64,000 bases of DNA. It comes from Tabrizicola caldifontis. Lineage in GTDB: Bacteria > Pseudomonadota > Alphaproteobacteria > Rhodobacterales > Rhodobacteraceae. The translations under genes were made by a program, and so were the position numbers. Location of the stretch: contig NZ_SIJH01000004.1 of assembly GCF_004762095.1 (NCBI RefSeq), forward strand, positions 1-64,000, in the 5' to 3' direction. The notes under the pieces were generated by a model that saw nothing but the letters and a program-made list of their open reading frames with translations, searched no databases and was not told the origin of the DNA. How positions within the stretch are numbered: position 1 is the stretch's first letter; each line of letters starts with the position of its first letter. Below, one piece after another: positions 8,077 through 16,295 of this stretch.

Positions 8077-9128
8077 GCCTCCATCTCCGCCAACCGTTCG
8101 GCCTGATCATGGGCCACCAGCGCGTCAATCACCTCGCCCAGATCCCCGCCCATGATCTGCGGCAGGGCATAAAGCGTCAGGTTGATCCTGTGGTCGGTCA
8201 TCCGGCCTTGCGGGAAGTTGTAGGTGCGGATCCGCTCGCTGCGGTCGCCGGTTCCCACCTGGCTTTTCCGGTCGGCCGAGCGTTCGGCATGCAGCCGTTC
8301 CCGTTCCGCTTCGTAAAGCCGCGACCGCAACACCTGCATGGCGATCTCGCGGTTCCGGTGCTGCGATTTCTCGGACGAGGTCACCACAATTCCGGTGGGA
8401 ATGTGGGTGATTCTGACAGCCGAATCGGTGGTGTTGACGTGCTGACCGCCCGCGCCGCTGGACCGCATGGTGTCGATGCGGATGTCCGAGGCCGGAATGT
8501 CGATATCCACCTCTTCGGCCTCGGGCAGCACCGCCACGGTGGCGGCCGAGGTATGGATACGCCCGCCCGCCTCGGTTTCCGGCACCCGCTGCACCCGGTG
8601 GACGCCGCTTTCATATTTCAGCCGGGCATAGACCCCGTCGCCCGAGACCAGCGCGACCAGTTCCTTCAACCCACCCAGATCGGATGTCTGTTGCTCCAGC
8701 ACCTCCCAGCGCCAGCCCATGCGTTCGGCATAGCGCTGATACATCCGCGCAAGGTCGGCCGCGAACAGCGCCGCCTCCTCGCCCCCGGTGCCCGGGCGGA
8801 TTTCCAGGATAGCGGGGCGGGCATCGGCGGCATCCTTCGGCAGAAGCGCCAGCCGCAGCGCCTGCTCCATCTCGGGCAGGCGCGACCGGAGGCGCGGAAG
8901 TTCCTCTTCCGCAAGGGCCTTCATCTCCGGGTCGGCAAGCATCGCTTCGGCCTCAGCCAGATCGGCCAGCGCCTGGCGATAGGCCCGAATCTGTTCGACC
9001 ACGGGCTTCAGCTCGGTGTATTCACGGCTGATCCGGGCGATCTCGGCCGGGGCGGCGCCTGCGTTCAGTTGCGCCTCGAGAAACTCGAAACGCTCGACGA
9101 TCTGGGCAAGTTTGTCCAAGGGAACCAT
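8073..9128 (-). CDS. prfA: Peptide chain release factor 1
   Basis: This 351-residue protein recognises UAA and UAG stop codons and triggers hydrolysis of the finished peptide on the ribosome. The codon-recognition PxT motif reads PET (within [18 protein letters not shown]), and the catalytic GGQ lies in [15 protein letters not shown]. The length fits RF1 (about 350-360). The ATG at 9128 gives the normal start [20 protein letters not shown]; longer in-frame upstream codons run into the next gene and are not needed. It forms an operon with prmC. Confidence 0.95.
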   Translation of the reverse strand: MVPLDKLAQIVERFEFLEAQLNAGAAPAEIARISREYTELKPVVEQIRAYRQALADLAEAEAMLADPEMKALAEEELPRLRSRLPEMEQALRLALLPKDAADARPAILEIRPGTGGEEAALFAADLARMYQRYAERMGWRWEVLEQQTSDLGGLKELVALVSGDGVYARLKYESGVHRVQRVPETEAGGRIHTSAATVAVLPEAEEVDIDIPASDIRIDTMRSSGAGGQHVNTTDSAVRITHIPTGIVVTSSEKSQHRNREIAMQVLRSRLYEAERERLHAERSADRKSQVGTGDRSERIRTYNFPQGRMTDHRINLTLYALPQIMGGDLGEVIDALVAHDQAERLAEMEA

Positions 9129-9252
9129 GGGCGCGGTTTGGCGCGGAAGCGGGGGGCGGTCAAGGGGGCAGACCTGCGGGGTTGCACGCCAGACGTCCGG
9201 TTCTGCCCGAACCACTTGACCGCCCGACAGGATGTTCGCTCTGGAAATCAGA

Positions 9253-9732
9253 TCAAAGGCGCGACAGCCATTCACGCAACCGCGCCGCATTAACCCCCAG
9301 GTCGCTCTTTCCAAAGCGCGAGCGGGCTAACAGGGTTACTTCGGTGCTACCCTCCTGCGGGGTCGCCGCCTGCGCTGTGGTGTAGTCGGGAAAGCCCCAA
9401 AGTGCAGAGCGGGTGATCCACGTGATCCGCCCTTGTTCCGGGCTACCGGCAAGCCGGGTGGTGCGCGGCGTGGCCAGCGCTATTGCGTCCAGGCGCGCCA
9501 GAACCTCGGGCGCTGATCCCGGCATCTCGACTCGCACGACGGCCGTGTTCTGCGTCGTGGCAATCTGCGGCGCCTGACCTGGGCGCGTGACCGGCAGCCC
9601 CCCGGCGGGCAAGGCCATCGACGGGTCGATGTGCCAGACTGAGGGGTCCGACGGGGCAAGACGGACGTAGGCCCCCCCAGCGACCAGCGTCGCCAGGACC
9701 AGCCACGGAACCGCCATGCCCCACCCTTTCAT
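9253..9732 (-). CDS. DUF1499 family protein
   Basis: This 159-residue protein has an N-terminal hydrophobic segment (about residues 8-24) that serves as a membrane anchor or signal, followed by a periplasmic DUF1499 domain (ending [12 protein letters not shown], then an R-rich segment and [19 protein letters not shown]). The function of the family is unknown. Its ATG overlaps the stop of the agmatinase gene (ATGA), so the two are coupled. A 124-base gap separates it from the prfA start, leaving room for a prfA promoter. Confidence 0.8.
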   Translation of the reverse strand: MKGWGMAVPWLVLATLVAGGAYVRLAPSDPSVWHIDPSMALPAGGLPVTRPGQAPQIATTQNTAVVRVEMPGSAPEVLARLDAIALATPRTTRLAGSPEQGRITWITRSALWGFPDYTTAQAATPQEGSTEVTLLARSRFGKSDLGVNAARLREWLSRL

Positions 9733-10694
9733 CTTTGCGTCCGTGCCCAGTGATAAAGGCAGATCAGCTCGTAGGCCACATGCGCCCCCGCGATGGCAGT
9801 CGCCCCGGTCGTGTCATAGGGTGGCGAAACCTCGACCACATCGCCACCGACCAGGTTGATCCCGGCAAGGTCGCGCAGCATCGCCGCCGCCTGCCAGCTG
9901 TGCAGACCGCCCCAGACCGGCGTGCCCGTGCCCGGTGCAACCGAGGGGTCAAGGCAGTCGATGTCGAAGGTCAGATAGACCGGCCTTTCGTCCACGATGT
10001 CCCGTGCCAGCGCAACGGCATGGGCCACACCCTTTTCGTGCACCTCGCGCGCGTCGATGACGTGCAGGCCCAAGTAATCTTCGGTCGTGGTGCGGATGCC
10101 GATCTGCACCGACCGTTTGGGATCGACCAGCCCGGTCTTGACCGCCTTGTACAGCATCGTCCCGTGGTCGATCCGGGTGAGGTCATCGTCGGGCCACAGG
10201 TCTGAATGGGCGTCGAAGTGAATCACGCCAAGGGGGCCGAACCTTTCGGCATAGGCCTTCAGGATCGGATAGGTGATGTAGTGGTCGCCCCCCAGCGTGA
10301 CCGTGCCCGCCCCTGCCTTCAGGATGGTGCGGATGTGGTCAGTCAGTCGGTCAGGGAAATCGGCGACCTTTGCATAGTCGAAGGCCAGATCGCCGTAGTC
10401 GATGATGTTCATCTCTTCCAGCGGGTTCGTCGGCCAGCCATAGGGCGGATCGTAGGGTTGCAGCGACGATGCCTCGCGGATCGCCCGGGGGCCAAAGCGG
10501 GTGCCGGCGCGATGTGTCACCGCCTGGTCGAAGGGCACGCCGGTGATCGCCAGATCGACCCCGGTCAGGTCCTTCGTGTATGTCCGGCGCAGGAAGGATG
10601 TCGCGCCGCCGAAGGCGTTTTCAAAGGCATAACCCCGCTGCGTGGGGCGGGTGAACGCAGTATCGACCTGCGTCTTGGCGTCTTCAAGGGCCAT
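9729..10694 (-). CDS. speB: Agmatinase / ureohydrolase
   Basis: This 321-residue enzyme of the arginase/agmatinase fold hydrolyses a guanidino compound, most likely agmatine to putrescine and urea. The two-manganese centre is visible: GGDHY, FDAHSDL, and FDIDCLDP. The N-terminus (FGGATSFLRRTY) and the motif HRAGTRFGPRAIREAS fit bacterial agmatinases; related guanidinobutyrase activity cannot be excluded. A TTTGATCAAA palindrome lies 92 bases before the start. The class III aminotransferase gene lies upstream on the same strand and could act on the putrescine product. DUF1499 is coupled downstream. Confidence 0.88.
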   Translation of the reverse strand: MALEDAKTQVDTAFTRPTQRGYAFENAFGGATSFLRRTYTKDLTGVDLAITGVPFDQAVTHRAGTRFGPRAIREASSLQPYDPPYGWPTNPLEEMNIIDYGDLAFDYAKVADFPDRLTDHIRTILKAGAGTVTLGGDHYITYPILKAYAERFGPLGVIHFDAHSDLWPDDDLTRIDHGTMLYKAVKTGLVDPKRSVQIGIRTTTEDYLGLHVIDAREVHEKGVAHAVALARDIVDERPVYLTFDIDCLDPSVAPGTGTPVWGGLHSWQAAAMLRDLAGINLVGGDVVEVSPPYDTTGATAIAGAHVAYELICLYHWARTQR

Positions 10695-10785
10695 GATGGT
10701 CTCGGGTCTTGCAGCGCAGTCGTTCAGCGGAGACGCGCGGATCCGGGAAGGGCAGGAAACCTCTGCCCCGCCCGGTTGTCAAGCC

Positions 10786-10795
10786 TTTGATCAAA
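10786..10795. promoter_or_regulatory. Palindrome TTTGATCAAA upstream of agmatinase gene
   Basis: A perfect 10-base palindrome directly adjoins the aminotransferase stop codon and lies 92 bases before the agmatinase start. The same 10-mer precedes two other genes nearby (12238, 14461). A small hairpin GGGCAG/CTGCCC (10750-10768) lies between it and the gene. Confidence 0.55.
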
Positions 10796-12199
10796 TCACC
10801 CCAGCCGGAAGCCCTCGCGCACCAGTTCGTCCGTCACCTGGCGGATGGCACGTTCCAGTGTCTCGGCCACGAAGTCGATCTGGGCCTCGGTGATAACCAG
10901 GGGCGGCGACATCACGTTCAGATGCCCCATCGGGCGGACCAGAAGGCCCATCGCCTCGGCCGCGTTCGAGATGCGCTTGGATTCGTTCGCGGCCTCCGGC
11001 AGCACCACCTTGGTCGCCTTGTCGGCCACGCTTTCCACGCAGAGCATGAGCCTCCGCCCGCGCACGTCGCCGATCAGCGGCAGGTCGGCCAGGGGCGCCA
11101 TGCGGTCCTCGAAATAGCGGCCGACCTTGTCCGCCTGCGCCAGAAGGCCCTCGCGCTCCATGATCTCGATGTTCTTCAGCCCTGCGGCGCAGGCGACCGG
11201 ATGGCCGGAATAGGTGAAGCCGGCGGTGAACCAGCGGCTGCCGTCCTGCGCCATGGCGTCCCACATCCGGTCGCTGACGATCAGCGCGCCCAAGGGCACA
11301 TAGCCCGAAGTCAGCCCCTTGGCGGTGCAGATCATGTCGGGCTGCACGCCGAACATCTCCCAGGACGAGAACCAGTGGCCAAGGCGGCCGAAAGACGTCA
11401 CCACCTCGTCGGCGATGAACAGGATGTCATGGCGCCGGCAGATTTCCCACATCCGCTTCAGATAGCCGTCAGGCGGCACGATCACCCCACCGCTCGCCTG
11501 AATGGGCTCGGCGATGAAGCCGCCGATCCGGTCCGCCCCGACCCGGTCGATCAGCGCCTCGAACTCGGCCACCAGAGCGTCGCAGAACTCCGCCTCTGTC
11601 ATGCCCTCGGGGCGACGATAGGGGTTCGGGACCGACAGGTGATGGATCCCGTCCTCCTTGTAGCGGAACTGCGGCACCCGGTCGCCCGGCCGCTTGCCGA
11701 CCGACTGCGCCAGGTAGGTTGATCCGTGATAGCTGTAGTCCCGCGCGACGATGTCGGTCTTGCCGGGTCGGCCCATGCAGGTCTGGTAATAGGCCACCGC
11801 CCGCACCGCCGTATCCACCGCGGTCGAGCCGCCGGTAGTGAACATCACCCGGTTCAGGTCGCCCGGCGCCAGTTCCGCCAGCTTCGCGGCCAAGAGCGCC
11901 GAAGGGTCGTTCGTCACATCGACGAAGGTGTTGGTGAAGGCCAGCCGCTCGGCCTGCTCGGCGATGGCCTGCGCCATCTCCTTCCGCCCCAGCCCGATGT
12001 TGGTGCACCACAGCCCCCCCACCGCGTCCAGATAGCGCCGCCCTTCGGCGTCCCACAGGTAACAGCCCTCGCCCCGCGTCAGAACCAGCGAACCCTCCTT
12101 TTCGAATGGGCCGAAATTCGTCCAGGGATGCAGCACATGCGCCCGGTCCATCTCCCACAGATCGGTCGGCGAAGGCGAGTTCATGGCTAGGACGGTCAT
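10796..12199 (-). CDS. Class III (omega) aminotransferase
   Basis: This 467-residue pyridoxal-phosphate enzyme belongs to aminotransferase class III. The Schiff-base lysine is in TAKGLTSGYVPLGA, the cofactor aspartate in FIADEVVTSFGR, and a glycine-rich substrate region GGSTAVDTAVR is present. Members near polyamine genes act as putrescine/beta-alanine:pyruvate aminotransferases, which would fit agmatinase next door, but the substrate is inferred from context. The ATG at 12199 has GGGAG seven bases upstream; a second ATG lies at 12184. TTTGATCAAA is 39 bases before the start and a pair of CCAAAGGTTG repeats lies farther up. Confidence 0.88.
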   Translation of the reverse strand: MTVLAMNSPSPTDLWEMDRAHVLHPWTNFGPFEKEGSLVLTRGEGCYLWDAEGRRYLDAVGGLWCTNIGLGRKEMAQAIAEQAERLAFTNTFVDVTNDPSALLAAKLAELAPGDLNRVMFTTGGSTAVDTAVRAVAYYQTCMGRPGKTDIVARDYSYHGSTYLAQSVGKRPGDRVPQFRYKEDGIHHLSVPNPYRRPEGMTEAEFCDALVAEFEALIDRVGADRIGGFIAEPIQASGGVIVPPDGYLKRMWEICRRHDILFIADEVVTSFGRLGHWFSSWEMFGVQPDMICTAKGLTSGYVPLGALIVSDRMWDAMAQDGSRWFTAGFTYSGHPVACAAGLKNIEIMEREGLLAQADKVGRYFEDRMAPLADLPLIGDVRGRRLMLCVESVADKATKVVLPEAANESKRISNAAEAMGLLVRPMGHLNVMSPPLVITEAQIDFVAETLERAIRQVTDELVREGFRLG

Positions 12200-12237
12200 G
12201 GTTCACTCCCGGCTGTTACACGTTTGAATAATAGCAC

Positions 12238-12247
12238 TTTGATCAAA
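12238..12247. promoter_or_regulatory. Palindrome TTTGATCAAA upstream of aminotransferase gene
   Basis: A perfect palindrome identical to those at 10786 and 14461 stands 39 bases before the aminotransferase ATG, a position expected to overlap a promoter. Its regulator is unknown. Confidence 0.6.
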
Positions 12248-12270
12248 ATCGGGCCAGTCCCAAGCGGGCC

Positions 12271-12311
12271 CCAAAGGTTGCGGTGAGCCAAGATATGGTG
12301 TCCAAAGGTTG
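12271..12311. repeat. Two direct CCAAAGGTTG repeats, 31 bases apart
   Basis: CCAAAGGTTG occurs at 12271-12280 and 12302-12311, a spacing close to three DNA turns, in the upstream region of the aminotransferase gene. It could hold paired binding sites for an activator. Nothing else is recognised in 12248-12428. Confidence 0.45.
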
Positions 12312-12428
12312 ATGTGGCCCCATTAGGACCATGCAGCCACTGTCGCCTTGGGCCGATCGCCGATTCGGGCAAGTTCTCCTGGCCGCCTCCATGCGGCTAT
12401 GCCGCGCCCTGCGCCTGGTATAGTCGGA

Positions 12429-12829
12429 TCAGCACAGCTTCTGCCGCCCTCGCGATACGCTGAAGCCGTGGCCTTCCGCATTGGTGCAGGCCATTCCTGT
12501 CCGGGCCGAGACGCAGGAGATGCCGCCTAAAGATACCGCCTCCCCGTAGCCAAGCACCGGATTGTGCCGGTCGATCACCGTGTCACCATGGCATGTCAGG
12601 CCGGCCGCGCCCCTTGCCCCGACATGGAAGAAATCCCCCACCTCAGATCGCAGCCCGCCGGGCGCTTGCGGTGGGATGGCGTCAGTTCCATCAGGTCACA
12701 GCGCGCCTCGGCCCCGCCGACCCAGGCGTGGATTGCGCAATGGATGTTGCCGGTGGGGGACCGGAAGCCGACATGTTCCTCGGCCACAGCCGGGCCGGCG
12801 ACAAGCACAAGACAGGCAAGGGATTTCAT
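12429..12829 (-). pseudogene. DUF6636 secreted protein, frameshifted
   Basis: Two reading frames join into one small secreted protein. The first part (from 12829) has a signal peptide ending near AVAEEH and the motif FRSPTGNIHC with RPAGCDLRWG. The second part (12641 to 12429) resumes as GDFFHVGARGAAGLTCHGD and ends with a cysteine-rich region (GGISCVSARTGMACTNAEGHGF). The frame is lost at a run of five G (12635-12639, minus strand); one extra G would restore DLRWGDFFHV. Either the gene is inactive, phase-variable at the G run, or the run is miscounted. Function of the family is unknown. An alternative start lies at 12841. Confidence 0.75.
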
Positions 12830-12837
12830 GTGAAACT

Positions 12838-12852
12838 GCATTTGTGAAATGC
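12838..12852. promoter_or_regulatory. Palindrome GCATTTGTGAAATGC between divergent genes
   Basis: GCATTT-GTG-AAATGC is a perfect inverted repeat in the short region between the minus-strand DUF6636 start and the plus-strand membrane protein start. It could be an operator or an mRNA hairpin. No regulator is identified. Confidence 0.35.
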
Positions 12853-12900
12853 ACCGCAAGCCTACTGCTGCCACCCGCATCCCGCCAGCCTGCACGTCCC

Positions 12901-13290
12901 ATGCCAAGTATCGTCGCAGCCGCTGTCAGCTACTTTGCCGCGGTCTTCGCCGTGGCTTTCGTCCTCGGCGCGCTGCGTGTCACGCTGGTTGCCCCCCAGA
13001 CCGGGCCGCTTCTTGCCGTGGCGCTGGAAGTGCCACTGGTCCTAGCCCTGTCATGGCTGGTCGCCGGACGTGTGCTGAGGCGCTGGCCGATGGCGCTGCG
13101 TGAGCGGCTGGCCCTGGGCGGGCTGGCCTTCGTCCTGCTGATGCTGGCCGAACTTTCCCTGGCCCTCGCCTTCGGCCAGACGCCCGCCAGGTTCCTGTCC
13201 GACCTCGCCACCCCGCCCGGCGCGCTTGGCCTGGCCGGTCAGATCGGCTTTGGCCTGATCCCGGCGCTGCACCGTCAGCGCAGGGGCTGA
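12901..13290 (+). CDS. Small integral membrane protein
   Basis: This 129-residue hydrophobic protein has about four membrane segments (near residues 5-25, 35-55, 68-90 and 108-122) separated by short basic loops (RVLRRWP, RERLAL). It has no catalytic motif. Similar small membrane proteins of unknown role are common in Rhodobacterales. The start is taken at ATG 12901 because the hydrophobic segment begins there; the ribosome site is weak. Its last 16 bases overlap the convergent 3' end of the M20 amidohydrolase gene. Confidence 0.6.
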   Translation: MPSIVAAAVSYFAAVFAVAFVLGALRVTLVAPQTGPLLAVALEVPLVLALSWLVAGRVLRRWPMALRERLALGGLAFVLLMLAELSLALAFGQTPARFLSDLATPPGALGLAGQIGFGLIPALHRQRRG

Positions 13291-14438
13291 GCCCGCTCCA
13301 CCAGACGGGCAAAGAAACTCGCTCCGACCGGCGCCACCTCGTCGTTGAAGTCATAGGCAGGATGGTGCAGCCCCGCCCCGGGCCCGGTGCCCAGGAACAG
13401 ATAGGCCCCCGGCCGCGCCTCCAGCATGTAGCTGAAATCCTCCGACCCCATCTCGCGGTTGGCCCGCGCATCCACGGCATCGGGTCCGGCAACCTCTCGC
13501 GCCACCTCGGCGGCGAATTCGGTCTGGTCCTCGTGGTTGATCGTCGCCGGATAGCCCCAGTCGTAGTCGATCCGCGCCTTGACGCCGTAGGCCGCCGCGT
13601 GGCCCTCTACGATCTCGTGGAAGCGCTTCTTCAAGAGCGCTCGCACATCCGGCTTGAAGCAGCGGATCGTGGCGCAGAACATCGCCTCTTCCGGGATGAT
13701 GTTCGATGCCGTCCCGGTGTGGATCTGCGTGACCGAGATCACCGCCTCGTCCAGGGCATGCACATTGCGTGGAATGATCGTCTGCACCGCCTGCACCATG
13801 CCGACGACCGCCACCACCGGATCGACGCATTCATGCGGCGTGGCGCCATGCCCGCCCTTGCCTGTGATGTAGACGAAGGCCGTGTCCACGCTGGCCATCA
13901 AGGGCCCGGGCGTGGTGGTGAAATGCCCGAAGGGCACGTTGGGCGCATTGTGGATGCCATAGACCTGCGTGATGCCGAACCGATCCATCACCCCTTCCTG
14001 CACCATCACCTGGCCTCCGCCGCCGTCTTCTTCGGCCGGCTGGAAGATCAGCGCAACGGTGCCCGCGAAATTCCGCGTCTCGGCCAGATACTTCGCCGCG
14101 CCCAGCAGCATCGTCACATGTCCGTCGTGGCCGCAGGCATGCATCTTGCCCGGCACGGTGCTGGCATGTTCCGCCCCGGTCATCTCCTGGATCGGCAGCG
14201 CATCCATGTCGGCGCGCAGGCCGATCACCGGGCCGTCCGCCCGCCCCCTGATCAGCGCAACGATCCCGGTCTTGGCAATGCCCTGATGGATCTCGTCCAC
14301 CCCCATCTCGCGCAGACGCTCCACGATGAAGGCCGCCGTCTCGTGGCAATCGAACGCAAGTTCCGGATGCCTGTGCAGATGGCGCCGCCACGCTTTCATG
14401 TCGTCGGCATAAGAGGCGATGCGGTTCAGGACGGGCAT
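13275..14438 (-). CDS. M20 family amidohydrolase (hippurate hydrolase-like)
   Basis: This 387-residue zinc-dependent amidohydrolase of the M20D group cleaves N-acyl or amide bonds of amino acids such as hippurate or N-acetyl amino acids. Metal-site motifs are seen: GLRADMDALPI, HACGHDGHVTMLLGAAK, PAEEDGGG and, in the dimer domain, KGGHGATPHECVDPV. The ATG at 14438 has AAGGAG at proper distance. TTTGATCAAA lies 23 bases before it, the same motif as upstream of the aminotransferase and agmatinase genes, suggesting joint control in amino-acid or amine catabolism. Confidence 0.9.
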   Translation of the reverse strand: MPVLNRIASYADDMKAWRRHLHRHPELAFDCHETAAFIVERLREMGVDEIHQGIAKTGIVALIRGRADGPVIGLRADMDALPIQEMTGAEHASTVPGKMHACGHDGHVTMLLGAAKYLAETRNFAGTVALIFQPAEEDGGGGQVMVQEGVMDRFGITQVYGIHNAPNVPFGHFTTTPGPLMASVDTAFVYITGKGGHGATPHECVDPVVAVVGMVQAVQTIIPRNVHALDEAVISVTQIHTGTASNIIPEEAMFCATIRCFKPDVRALLKKRFHEIVEGHAAAYGVKARIDYDWGYPATINHEDQTEFAAEVAREVAGPDAVDARANREMGSEDFSYMLEARPGAYLFLGTGPGAGLHHPAYDFNDEVAPVGASFFARLVERAQPLR

Positions 14439-14460
14439 TGATAACTCCTTCGATGTTCCG

Positions 14461-14470
14461 TTTGATCAAA
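14461..14470. promoter_or_regulatory. Palindrome TTTGATCAAA upstream of M20 amidohydrolase
   Basis: This is the third copy of the perfect 10-base palindrome, 23 bases before the ATG and just upstream of the ribosome site. Bound protein here would block transcription start or elongation, so repression is the simplest reading. Confidence 0.6.
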
Positions 14471-14627
14471 TCGCAAAACCGCTTGGCCCGCAATCGGCGA
14501 AACGCCGGCACCTCTGTCCTGCAGGCATAAGCGCCGCATCCACCCTGCCTTGCGACACTTCGGTTTACAGTAGAGCCACGCTGACTGTAGACTTCGCAGC
14601 ATCGCCTTGCACGAAGGGGTCTCCGGG

Positions 14628-15269
14628 ATGCGCGTTCTGCTGACTTACCTGTTCTGTGCCATTACCGGACCTGCACCCGCCTTTGCAGGTGGTCCGGTTA
14701 CGATCGCGTCTGAGCCGCCACCTACTGTGTCCGCACCACCCACAACTCTTGACTGGTCGGGCGCCTATGCAGGTCTGGGCTACGGCAAGACTTCGGCCGA
14801 CTATGCCTTGGGTGAATCCATCCAGCCGGAGCTGCCATCCACGACCACCAAAATGACAGACGGCAGAGTGGCTTCAGTGCATGCCGGCTATCTTTTCCAG
14901 CAGGGTGTGCTGGTCTACGGCGCTGAACTGTCAGTTTCCAGCCTGAAGGACACCGGCTTTGCGATCGAGCCGGACGCAAAAATCAATCGTGCCATCGATC
15001 TGAAGGGCAGGCTGGGTTTTTCGTCCGACCGGGTTCTGGTGTATGGCCTGCTCGGCTATTCGCAGGTCCATTTCACTGCGCCGGGCGACGAAGGATTCAC
15101 GGCTCGCGGGGCAAGCTATGGCCTCGGCATCGACCTGGCGGCATCCGACAGACTGACGATCGGCCTCGAATATCTGATGCGAAACGCGGGCACCGACCTC
15201 ACATCGCCGGACCGGGCGGTTGACGTCGATCTTGACACGCTCTCGCTGCGCGTCGGGCTGCGCTTCTGA
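14628..15269 (+). CDS. Outer-membrane beta-barrel protein
   Basis: This 213-residue protein is predicted for the outer membrane. It starts with a signal peptide (hydrophobic core LLTYLFCAI, cleavage near AFAGG), then a proline-rich linker. Eight or so alternating beta strands follow, beginning LDWSGAYAGLGYGKTSADY, in the OMP_b-brl/Omp25-like style, and it ends in the C-terminal phenylalanine (VGLRF) needed for BAM insertion. The ATG at 14628 directly precedes the signal. Neighbours give no hint of a substrate. Confidence 0.8.
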   Translation: MRVLLTYLFCAITGPAPAFAGGPVTIASEPPPTVSAPPTTLDWSGAYAGLGYGKTSADYALGESIQPELPSTTTKMTDGRVASVHAGYLFQQGVLVYGAELSVSSLKDTGFAIEPDAKINRAIDLKGRLGFSSDRVLVYGLLGYSQVHFTAPGDEGFTARGASYGLGIDLAASDRLTIGLEYLMRNAGTDLTSPDRAVDVDLDTLSLRVGLRF

Positions 15270-15385
15270 CTGGCGCTGACCCTTGCATCAGGGGGACCCC
15301 CCGCCGTTGGATTCCGGCCGCAGGCGAAGCGTGACAGCTTGCGCGAAATCCCTAGACTGCGCCCGGACGAAACAGCAGGCATCCC

Positions 15386-16189
15386 TTGACCACCGAAACT
15401 CTCCCCCCCTCCGGCATCGACCGCCTTCTGGCCATCATGGCGCGCTTGCGCGACCCGCAGACAGGCTGCCCCTGGGACATCGAACAAAGCTTCGCCACCA
15501 TCGCCCCCTACACGCTGGAAGAGGCGCACGAGGTGGCCGATGCGATCGAGCGGCAGGCCTGGGGCGAACTGAAGGGTGAACTGGGCGATCTCCTGTTACA
15601 GGTGGTCTATCACGCGCAGATGGCCGCCGAGGCCGGACATTTCACCTTCGCCGATGTGGTGGCCGCGATCTCCGACAAGATGATCGCCCGCCACCCGCAT
15701 GTCTTCGGCTCCGAAAGCCGCGACAAGACCGCCGAACAGCAGACCCGCGACTGGGAGGCGCAGAAGGCCCGCGAACGCGGGGCCGCCCGCACGCTGGATG
15801 GCGTGGCGCTCGCCCTGCCCGCCCTCACCCGCGCGTTGAAATTGCAGAACCGCGCCGCCCGCGTCGGCTTCGACTGGCCTTCGACTGCCGAAGTGCTGGA
15901 CAAGCTGATCGAAGAGGCGCGCGAGGTGGTCGAAGCCCGAGACAGCCTTTCCCACGAGGCCCTGACCGAGGAGATCGGCGACCTTCTGTTCGTCATGGCC
16001 AACCTGGCCCGCCACCTGAAGGTGGACCCCGAGGCCGCGCTGCGCGCTGCCAATGCCAAGTTCACCCGCCGCTTCGCCCGGATCGAGGACTGGCTGGCTG
16101 AATCTGGACGCCGCCCTGCCGACAGCACGCTGGAGGAGATGGACGCGCTATGGAACCGTGCCAAGGCCGAGAACAAGCGGCAGGGCTGA
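15386..16189 (+). CDS. mazG: Nucleoside triphosphate pyrophosphohydrolase MazG
   Basis: This 267-residue enzyme hydrolyses (d)NTPs to NMP and pyrophosphate, cleaning the nucleotide pool. Two MazG repeats are visible: the N-terminal one with LRDPQTGCPWD, TLEEAHEVADAIE and ELGDLLLQVVYHAQMA, and the C-terminal one with KLIEEAREVVEA and EEIGDLLFVMANLARHL. The likely start is TTG at 15386, since the conserved IDRLLAIMARL lies before the first ATG (15437). It stands alone between the beta-barrel and iron-binding genes. Confidence 0.9.
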   Translation: MTTETLPPSGIDRLLAIMARLRDPQTGCPWDIEQSFATIAPYTLEEAHEVADAIERQAWGELKGELGDLLLQVVYHAQMAAEAGHFTFADVVAAISDKMIARHPHVFGSESRDKTAEQQTRDWEAQKARERGAARTLDGVALALPALTRALKLQNRAARVGFDWPSTAEVLDKLIEEAREVVEARDSLSHEALTEEIGDLLFVMANLARHLKVDPEAALRAANAKFTRRFARIEDWLAESGRRPADSTLEEMDALWNRAKAENKRQG

Positions 16190-16235
16190 TGCCGCTGGCC
16201 ATTGCGGAAAAATGCCGACAAAATCACTCGGCCTC

Positions 16236-16264
16236 TTGACCCAAGTAAAACAGTCGGATTTAAC
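16236..16264 (+). promoter_or_regulatory. Candidate sigma-70 promoter for the iron-binding protein gene
   Basis: TTGACC (16236-16241), a 17-base spacer and TTTAAC (16259-16264) lie 32 bases before the ATG of the next gene. No recognised iron-responsive box is evident. Confidence 0.45.
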
Positions 16265-16295
16265 CGCCGCATAAACCCGACAAAAGGACTCAGCC

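Noticed and set aside
7896-9293. Plus-strand open frame of 465 codons
   Set aside because: It is the complement of prfA and the start of prmC and shows no family features.
10786-14470. TTTGATCAAA as FNR or CRP sites
   Set aside because: FNR needs TTGAT-N4-ATCAA; here the half-sites overlap without a spacer, and CRP half-sites (TGTGA) are absent.
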